Shown here one piece after another: positions 1-4,816 of a stretch of DNA of 10,510 nt. The notes under the pieces were generated by a model that saw nothing but the letters and a program-made list of their open reading frames with translations, did no database searches and was not told where the DNA came from. How positions within the stretch are numbered: position 1 is the first letter of the stretch; each line of letters begins with the position of its first letter. A program made the translations under genes and the position numbers. Origin of the DNA: Nitrososphaerales archaeon TH5896 (GTDB lineage Archaea > Thermoproteota > Nitrososphaeria > Nitrososphaerales > Nitrososphaeraceae); contig JAATVP010000193.1 in the NCBI GenBank assembly GCA_014523625.1, positions 1 to 10,510 on the forward strand, in the 5' to 3' direction.

Positions 1-6
1 AGTTAG

Positions 7-15
7 AATAAATAT
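7..15 (+). promoter_or_regulatory. Weak TATA-like box upstream of purP
   Basis: An AT-only run (AATAAATAT) lies about 50 bases before the PurP start codon. An archaeal TATA box would put the transcript start near position 38, giving a leader of about 25 bases. The spacing is plausible but the box is weak and the window edge hides what lies upstream. Confidence 0.25.
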
Positions 16-62
16 CGCACTCGAAGTGTTTTAATCACCCTCTGGCCATACCTTGGTTATTA

Positions 63-1103
63 TTGCTGAGTCAGGATCTAAGCATTGCAACTATCGGTTC
101 TCATTGTGCGTTGCAATTAATGAAAGGAGCAAAAGATGAAGGCTTCAAAACAGTTCTAGTATGCAAAAAAGACAGAACATCTCTGTACAAGCGATTCAAG
201 TTCATAGATGATATCTTTGAAATTGACCAGAATTCAGAATCGATATCCCCCGAGTGCCAGGAATACCTTAAGGAAAATGGTTGTATTTTAATACCTCACG
301 GATCGCTTATAGCATACTCAGATATTGATTATATCGAACAGCTCACAGTACCTATTTTCGGTAACAAATGGATATTGAGATGGGAGGCAGATAGAAATTT
401 AAAACAAGAGTTGATGACGTATGCTGGATTAACTACTCCTCAGGCCGTGAAATCGAAGTATGACATTGATCGACTGTGTATTGTAAAGTTGCACGGCGCC
501 GCTGGAGGTAGAGGTTATTTCCTGGCTTGGAACAGAGAAACTTTTGAAAAAGGGGCACTCGATCTAATTAAGCAGAAGGTGATCAAGAGTGAAGATGATC
601 TTTATATTCAGGAATATGTAAAGGGAGTTCCGGTATATCTTCATTATTTTTATTCTTCAATCAACAATGAAATAGAATTCCTTGGCGTTGACAGAAGATA
701 CGAAACTGATATAGATGGACTGGGAAGGATTCCGGCCAGCCATCAATTGGGGATAGGAATTCAGACTTCGTCATATAATGTAATTGGAAATTTCCCTCTT
801 GTACTAAGAGAGTCATTGCTTGGAAAAGTGTATTCGATGGGCGAGAACTTCGTGCAAGCAGCAAAACAGCTTGTACCTCCAGGTATGATAGGTCCATTTT
901 GCCTTGAAGGCGTCTGCGATGCGTCAGGGAACTTCGTTACTTTTGAATTTTCTGCGAGGATTGTTGCGGGTACCAACCTGTATGTGATGGGATCGCCGTA
1001 TTCTAGCCTCATTTATGATGATCCAATGAGTATGGGGAGAAGGATTGCCTTGGAAATAAAAAATGCTCAAAAGAATACTGATTTGAAAGTCATTCTTACT
1101 TAG
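63..1103 (+). CDS. purP: PurP, formate-dependent AICAR formyltransferase (5-formaminoimidazole-4-carboxamide ribonucleotide synthetase)
   Basis: The family uses ATP and formate to formylate AICAR to FAICAR, the penultimate step of IMP synthesis in archaea lacking the folate-dependent PurH route. It is a soluble ATP-grasp enzyme. Seen in the 346 residues: the N-terminal IATIGSH nucleotide-site motif (8-14), IPHGS (77-81), FGNKWILRWEADRNLK (99-114), the ATP-grasp glycine loop KLHGAAGGRGYF (142-153), and the C-terminal block FSARIVAGTNLYVMGSPYSS, which is characteristic of PurP. Length matches the family. The start is TTG at 63: the frame is open back to about position 12 but has no ATG, and the first internal ATG would delete the GSH motif. 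It stands alone on the plus strand and converges on the next gene. Family assignment is secure; the exact start is less so. Confidence 0.95.
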   Translation: MLSQDLSIATIGSHCALQLMKGAKDEGFKTVLVCKKDRTSLYKRFKFIDDIFEIDQNSESISPECQEYLKENGCILIPHGSLIAYSDIDYIEQLTVPIFGNKWILRWEADRNLKQELMTYAGLTTPQAVKSKYDIDRLCIVKLHGAAGGRGYFLAWNRETFEKGALDLIKQKVIKSEDDLYIQEYVKGVPVYLHYFYSSINNEIEFLGVDRRYETDIDGLGRIPASHQLGIGIQTSSYNVIGNFPLVLRESLLGKVYSMGENFVQAAKQLVPPGMIGPFCLEGVCDASGNFVTFEFSARIVAGTNLYVMGSPYSSLIYDDPMSMGRRIALEIKNAQKNTDLKVILT

Positions 1104-1133
1104 CATTTATTATTGGTTGACTCGCACCGGCCG

Positions 1134-1139
1134 AAAAAA
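1134..1139 (-). terminator. U6 tract after the HEAT-repeat gene
   Basis: A run of six A on the plus strand gives U6 in the minus-strand transcript about 18 bases after the stop codon of the HEAT-repeat gene. Archaeal transcription often ends at such U-tracts without a hairpin. It sits in the 53-base gap between two convergent genes. Confidence 0.4.
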
Positions 1140-1156
1140 TCTAAGAAGCTCCCCCC

Positions 1157-1663
1157 TCATCCACCTGTCAACTTGGCGAATTTTCCCTTTCTTTCAATAC
1201 TTGAGATATAATCTAGATTAGCAAGAGCTATCCTTGCTGATTCACGGACTTCATGGCTTTCATCAGATAGAGCTTGCTGGAGTGAATCTCTCCCTTGCTC
1301 GGAACCGATCACTCCAACTGCGATAGCAGCCTCATGTCTAACAAACAGGCTGGGGTCTGAATTGATAGAATGGGACAATGTAATCAATGCCTCTGTGAAC
1401 CCCAGCTGTCCCAACGCAAAAGCTGCCTCATGTCTGACCAACGCATCCTTATCATTCGTCAACGTATCACTTATTGCTTCTACGACTCTTCTGCCCCCTA
1501 TTTCAGCAAGGATACAAACTGTTCTGGTTCTGATTACATTGTCTTCATGATGAAGCAATTGCTTGAAGTACTCAATATCTCTACTATTAAAATGCCTCTC
1601 CATCTCGTGAAGTAGCCCGATACGTGATTTGTCATCAAATTTGGTATTTTGTTTGAAGCTCAA
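1157..1663 (-). CDS. Small HEAT-repeat protein resembling one half of deoxyhypusine hydroxylase
   Basis: A 168-residue, all-helical, soluble protein of about four HEAT/PBS-lyase-type repeats. Two repeats carry a His-Glu dyad: LVRHEAAFALGQLG (H78-E79) and FVRHEAAIAVGVIG (H110-E111), 32 residues apart, followed by HEVRESARIALANL. This is the order and spacing of one half of eukaryotic deoxyhypusine hydroxylase (DOHH), where four HE dyads in two similar halves bind a diiron centre. Here only one half is present, so a diiron site would need a dimer. The start is TTG at 1663; a good TATA box at 1692-1700 puts the transcript start about 6 bases upstream. The next choice is ATG at 1603. It could instead be a generic HEAT scaffold; the DOHH-like role is inference. 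It reads alone, convergent with purP. Confidence 0.8.
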   Translation of the reverse strand: MSFKQNTKFDDKSRIGLLHEMERHFNSRDIEYFKQLLHHEDNVIRTRTVCILAEIGGRRVVEAISDTLTNDKDALVRHEAAFALGQLGFTEALITLSHSINSDPSLFVRHEAAIAVGVIGSEQGRDSLQQALSDESHEVRESARIALANLDYISSIERKGKFAKLTGG

Positions 1664-2078
1664 CTTTCTTAAGGATTATCCATCGATTTCCATATATATT
1701 ATGGCATCAAGACCAAGTTGTAGAAGGCTAATATGCTTGAGCCATTGAAGATCCTCCGTTTTGGCTCTTTCCCATCTTATCGATGTACAAGTATCAGGGA
1801 ATAGGATGGACAAATTGGTAGGTATAATGGTCACACATTGAGGTCTAAATCTGTATGAGCGGGTCATGAACGGACTTATGGTAAGAGCAGCCTCAAAAAC
1901 ATGCCGAGTCTGCCGACCTTTCCCCTACCATTTGGTAATTAGCTACAGTAAAACCTCTCGAGATCTGGAATCTGGGTCCAAGTCATTTCAAATGTCATCA
2001 ATTCTCCATATGATGAAGCCGGAAACTTTTGTATTAGTTATTCAAAGGAAAAGAACAAAGGTGAGAGATCTATCTCAT
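1664..2078. other. Gap of about 415 bases with no convincing gene
   Basis: The left end holds the promoter of the minus-strand HEAT gene. A plus-strand frame is open from 1866 into the next gene, but its first 71 codons look non-coding (no conserved-looking blocks, odd composition). A 63-codon minus-strand frame at 1676-1867 is also not convincing. Near 2027-2037 there is a weak T/A-rich element that could drive the downstream gene. I found no tRNA arms, repeats or strong inverted repeats. Confidence 0.5.
1692..1700 (-). promoter_or_regulatory. TATA box of the HEAT-repeat gene
   Basis: On the minus strand the run AATATATAT is centred about 33 bases before the TTG start at 1663. Counting 25-27 bases down gives a transcript start near 1669, hence a leader of about six bases. 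This near-leaderless layout supports the TTG start. Confidence 0.5.
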
Positions 2079-2609
2079 ATGAGAACATATAAAGTGGCAT
2101 TCTATACGGCATCACCTTATTATACCGAATTAATAGCAGATTTTAACATGAGGATAAGGTATTGGCGACTCACAACAGAGGACTTGTTTATGGCTACTTA
2201 CCCATTAGAATGGGCTAACCACTGGGAAATTAAGTGCTTGCAAGGAGAGTACGAGCATTTTGGAGTTTTTTGGTTTAGATATGGGACACCATATGATAAG
2301 GAACCAGTTTATGGGTTAGCAGTTTACTATAATGATATTCCAAAGAACAAAGTAGATGAATTGATTGAAATGTTGCACAGTAGCTTCGGAGGTGAAATCT
2401 TGCGCCGTCAAAGCCGAGTATTTCTCAACGGCTCAAAGGAATTCACAGATCCTCAAGAAATAGCGAAATTGGCTAACGAAATAGGTGAACGGTTCAAAGG
2501 CCCAGTTGAGATCACCATAGAATTTGAAGAAATATCTAAGGATGATAGGCAAGGGAATCTCATCAACCTCCCTCCTTCTAAGTTATTGGAGATCCCGGGG
2601 CTTAGATAA
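2079..2609 (+). CDS. Conserved-looking hypothetical protein, about 176 residues
   Basis: I do not recognise this family. From ATG 2079 the product begins MRTYKVAFYTASPYYTEL, a typical first beta strand. The frame is open back to 1866, but that stretch looks non-coding; GTG at 2061 is an alternative start. There is no signal peptide or membrane segment. The N-terminal third is rich in Trp, Tyr and Phe (YWRLTTEDLF, YPLEWANHWEIKCL, VFWFRYG). The rest can be read as strand-helix-strand-strand-helix-strand: EPVYGLAVYY, NKVDELIEMLHSSFG, ILRRQSRVFLNG, DPQEIAKLANEIGERF, PVEITIEFEE. That is a ferredoxin-like plait, by my inference. A weak AT-rich box near 2027-2037 may be its promoter, and a hairpin follows the stop codon. 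It may be lineage-specific. Confidence 0.65.
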   Translation: MRTYKVAFYTASPYYTELIADFNMRIRYWRLTTEDLFMATYPLEWANHWEIKCLQGEYEHFGVFWFRYGTPYDKEPVYGLAVYYNDIPKNKVDELIEMLHSSFGGEILRRQSRVFLNGSKEFTDPQEIAKLANEIGERFKGPVEITIEFEEISKDDRQGNLINLPPSKLLEIPGLR

Positions 2610-2613
2610 CTAG

Positions 2614-2640
2614 ATGCAAGACTCGTTGCGTCTTATGCAT
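2614..2640 (+). terminator. Hairpin just after the hypothetical gene
   Basis: ATGCA (2614-2618) plus AGAC (2619-2622) pair with GTCT (2630-2633) and TGCAT (2636-2640), with a 7-base loop and a 2-base bulge. It begins four bases after the stop codon. A second hairpin, CAAGAC (2617-2622) with GTCTTG (2644-2649), uses the same left arm and would exclude the first. There is no long U-tract, so the role may be 3'-end stabilisation instead of termination. Confidence 0.35.
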
Positions 2641-2692
2641 TTGGTCTTGTTCGAACTGAATTCTTCTCTCTGTGATAGTAGTGGCTATTTTG

Positions 2693-2700
2693 TTTTAAGA
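2693..2700 (+). promoter_or_regulatory. TATA-like box of the pentapeptide gene
   Basis: TTTTAAGA lies about 34 bases before the ATG at 2731, which would give a transcript start near 2723 and a leader of about 8 bases. The match is moderate, but its spacing agrees with the other short-leader promoters here. Confidence 0.35.
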
Positions 2701-2730
2701 AGCGTTCGTTGGAGACATTAGGTTTAGCAC

Positions 2731-3222
2731 ATGTGCGCTAACAATCAATCTATTGTTACGTCTTTTCTCAGAGATCAGAGAATTAATGAATTCAATAAAT
2801 GGCGAATGGAAAATTTGATCCTTAAACTCAACTTGGACGGAACCGACTTATCCAATCTCGATCTTTCTGGCACTTTTTTGAATGGAGTATCTTGCGTTGG
2901 TTGCAATTTTACCAAGTCGAATTTATGCCGAGTCAACCTTGTGCAATCAGACTTATCGAAAGCCAACTTCGAGAACTCTAATTTGACTTCAGCGCTAATG
3001 ATGTATTCCGACTTAAGCACGTGTAACATGTCTCACGCGGATTTAACAGGGACAAATTTGATGTGGTCAAACTTGAGTCATTCGGATCTCTCTTATTGCA
3101 ATCTAACAAGGACGATACTTGTAGAAGCAAATCTATCACACGTCAACTTTATTGGTGTTGACATGTCTTCCGCATTTCTAAAATATGCCAAAACAGATAA
3201 TTTGAAGAAAGTTATAGTGTAG
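2731..3222 (+). CDS. Pentapeptide-repeat protein
   Basis: A 163-residue protein in which residues from about 34 to 150 are nearly continuous pentapeptide repeats of the A(N/D)LXX type, for example LDGTDLSNLDLSGTFL, SNLCRVNLVQSDLSKANF and ADLTGTNLMWSNLSHSDL. That is about 23 five-residue units, expected to fold as a right-handed quadrilateral beta-helix. A short helical cap (INEFNKWRMEN, residues 18-28) precedes the repeats. There is no signal peptide, membrane segment or fused domain. Some members of this fold bind DNA gyrase as DNA mimics, but this one is not unusually acidic, so I infer no such role. It probably has its own promoter, because the hairpin-bearing gap separates it from the hypothetical gene upstream. 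The biological function is unknown. Confidence 0.88.
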   Translation: MCANNQSIVTSFLRDQRINEFNKWRMENLILKLNLDGTDLSNLDLSGTFLNGVSCVGCNFTKSNLCRVNLVQSDLSKANFENSNLTSALMMYSDLSTCNMSHADLTGTNLMWSNLSHSDLSYCNLTRTILVEANLSHVNFIGVDMSSAFLKYAKTDNLKKVIV

Positions 3223-3265
3223 GCCTTAAAGTGATGTCTTTATCTTATTTTCCCCGAACATGGTT

Positions 3266-3277
3266 TATTTAAATATA
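3266..3277. promoter_or_regulatory. Consensus TATA box reading in both directions
   Basis: The plus strand has TTTAAATA at 3268-3275, an exact match to the archaeal TATA consensus, and the minus strand also reads TTTAAATA across the same centre. On the plus strand a transcript would begin near 3298 and enter a region with no gene. On the minus strand it would begin near 3240 and run antisense to the pentapeptide gene. Confidence 0.4.
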
Positions 3278-3344
3278 CTAATCCGCTGCATGCTTCTTGG
3301 TATCGTGGTTTGAACTGTAAAGCACATGAATTTCACCCATAAAT

Positions 3345-3361
3345 ATGCAATTAAATTGCAT
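3345..3361. repeat. 17-base palindrome, possible operator
   Basis: ATGCAATT and AATTGCAT flank a single central A, giving 8 matched bases on each side. It lies about 47 bases after the predicted plus-strand transcript start. It could be a binding site for a dimeric regulator; AT-rich sequence makes chance palindromes more likely. Confidence 0.3.
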
Positions 3362-3739
3362 CCTCCCTAAGTTCCGTGTTTGTACAGGACTGGCATACCC
3401 TGAGTTGTTACTACTGTTGTGAATAGCCTGTGTTTATTGCGTGGAGCCTTGAACGAGGCAAGAGTAAACTAATACACTGTCAAGTATTTGAATCTAAGGC
3501 AGTTGTCGAACTAGCGATTACGTTTGCTGATTCTGTTCCGTATGAATTATGGTGAACCCGCTGGTTCATAGTAAATCTTACGGATCTTCTTTTGGCTAAG
3601 GATAAAAACCAGCATTAGGTGATGCAGACTTGTCACCATTAAGTAGTGTTCAATGTTGAGATTTTAAATAGGTCACCAAAGGGAAAACATTTGATCCAAA
3701 CATATTACAGCAGTCTTGAGAATATTGCAATGCCCATAT

Positions 3740-4609
3740 TTATCGAGAATTTGAACTACCGATCCCAAACAACTTGCCTGCTTTAAGAGCAAGTGAGGTT
3801 TCTTTAACATGATGAGTCCGTAATATTTTTGCACCGGCAAGTGAGCATTTTAGTTCTGAAATAAGGTCAGGAACTAGCCTATCACCAAGCTTCAAATTGA
3901 AGAGTTCTCCGATAAAGGATTTATTGGAAACTCCAACTGAAACCGGTTTAGAAAGGCATTGTAGTTTATTCAGATTCCGTATTATCTGCTGGTCACGAGA
4001 ATACCAAGGCAAACCTGTCACCCTAGTACTAAAGTGATTTGTAATTTCCCCTCTAAAAAAGCCAATGGAGGGGTCCACTATGATTTTGTTCTCAGCAATT
4101 CCAGCATTCGCGGCTAGCGTTAGACTTTCCCGTAATGCTTTTAGAGTGGAAGATACAGTTCCAGAAATGCGATCTTTGCTATATGCTCCAACTATAACTG
4201 GTGTTCCATAGCTGGAGATCATATTAGCCATATTCTTGTCAAATTTTAACCCTGTTACATCGTTAACTAGCGAAGCTCCTCTCTTAATTGCTTCCCTTGC
4301 AACTTCTGCCCTGGGTGTGTCGACCGATATCGGCAAATTACAGCACATCTTTACTAAACTAACTGCTCTCACTATTCGCTTTGTTTCCTCCTTGATTGAA
4401 ATGAATGTCTCTAAATAAGGAGCTGTGGACATACCACCTATGTCTATAAAGTTTGCACCGTTAGCTTCCATACCAATCGCTGTATTTTCAATATCACTTT
4501 TTGAAGTTTTTACTGATCCTTTGTAAAATGATTCAGAGCTAACGTTTAATACACCCATTATTCTAGTCGGCGATTTATTATCGATACGTAGACAATTGAT
4601 GACAACCAA
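3740..4609 (-). CDS. folP: Dihydropteroate synthase-like enzyme, archaeal pterin type
   Basis: The family joins 6-hydroxymethyl-dihydropterin pyrophosphate to an aminobenzoate acceptor, making dihydropteroate or its methanopterin-type counterpart. It is a soluble TIM barrel of 289 residues. Visible blocks: IMGVLNVSSESFYKGS (17-32, with Mg-binding Asn22), DIGG (56-59), SVDT (95-98), NDVTG (116-120), DPSIGFF (179-185), VSNKSFIG (227-234, with catalytic-type Lys230) and LRTHHV (263-268, phosphate-binding Arg264 and His266). Differences from bacterial FolP: STRP is STAP, so the pyrophosphate-site Arg is Ala63, and SRKS is SNKS. The start is TTG at 4609, since no ATG precedes the first motif. A weak AAAAATTT box at 4646-4650 and neighbours may be its promoter. 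It is divergent from the glycoside hydrolase, with 207 bases between. The actual acceptor cannot be read from sequence. Confidence 0.85.
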   Translation of the reverse strand: MVVINCLRIDNKSPTRIMGVLNVSSESFYKGSVKTSKSDIENTAIGMEANGANFIDIGGMSTAPYLETFISIKEETKRIVRAVSLVKMCCNLPISVDTPRAEVAREAIKRGASLVNDVTGLKFDKNMANMISSYGTPVIVGAYSKDRISGTVSSTLKALRESLTLAANAGIAENKIIVDPSIGFFRGEITNHFSTRVTGLPWYSRDQQIIRNLNKLQCLSKPVSVGVSNKSFIGELFNLKLGDRLVPDLISELKCSLAGAKILRTHHVKETSLALKAGKLFGIGSSNSR

Positions 4610-4767
4610 GTTATCAAACCCGCCAGAACATCCGCTTAACCCAAATTTTTCTCTTTAGCAGCAGGCAAGATGAGTTTCACTGTTTTATGCCATACTTCCA
4701 ACTGAGCCCGGAGATAGAATCCAATCAGTATTAAGATGAATTTGTCACCGTTATTGTCTTCGAATAC

Positions 4768-4775
4768 TTTTATAT
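4768..4775 (+). promoter_or_regulatory. TATA box of the glycoside hydrolase gene
   Basis: TTTTATAT is centred about 45 bases before the ATG at 4817. A start of transcription 25-27 bases down falls near 4798, leaving a leader of about 19 bases. Confidence 0.45.
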
Positions 4776-4788
4776 GCTCTATTACTTC

Positions 4789-4798
4789 GAACTAGTTC
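4789..4798. promoter_or_regulatory. Perfect 10-base palindrome at the predicted transcript start
   Basis: GAACTAGTTC is a perfect palindrome ending at the position where transcription of the glycoside hydrolase gene should begin. In archaea, a repressor bound there would block polymerase recruitment or escape. No second full copy was noticed in the window, only half-sites. Confidence 0.3.
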
Positions 4799-4816
4799 TA
4801 GTCGGGATGATCGTGT

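Larger units (their letters stand above)
3223..3739. other. 517-base gene-free stretch, possible non-coding RNA locus
   Basis: No frame of useful length exists on either strand. It contains a consensus TATA box near its left end, a 17-base palindrome, and two short hairpins: GCCTT/GAGGC at 3446-3459 with loop GAAC, and TGAACC/GGTTCA at 3553-3568 with loop CGCT. A third possible stem is GGTGA (3618-3622) with TCACC (3633-3637). I looked for tRNA T-arms, SRP RNA, RNase P RNA and 5S rRNA signatures and saw none. A transcript from about 3298 would run away from the pentapeptide gene and antisense into the 3' end of the DHPS gene unless it stops first. Confidence 0.4.

Noticed and set aside
1676..1867. 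A 63-codon minus-strand reading frame just upstream of the HEAT gene
   Set aside because: The good TATA box of the HEAT gene lies inside it, composition is not protein-like, and no motif is recognisable.
1866..2078. N-terminal extension of the hypothetical protein to ATG 1866
   Set aside because: The 71 extra residues look random, and a natural protein start with a first beta strand is at ATG 2079 (or GTG 2061).
3421..3435. A 15-base segment that matches 8241-8255 with one mismatch (GAATAGCCTGTGTTT)
   Set aside because: One such near-match is expected by chance in 10 kb, and the second copy is simply the end of thiL.
3484..3497. A TTTGAATC run resembling a tRNA T-loop in the gene-free stretch
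   Set aside because: The flanking bases do not pair and no acceptor, D or anticodon arm is found at the right distances.
3617..3640. GTGATG-like box suggesting a C/D box small RNA
   Set aside because: No convincing D box at the proper distance and no C'/D' pair.
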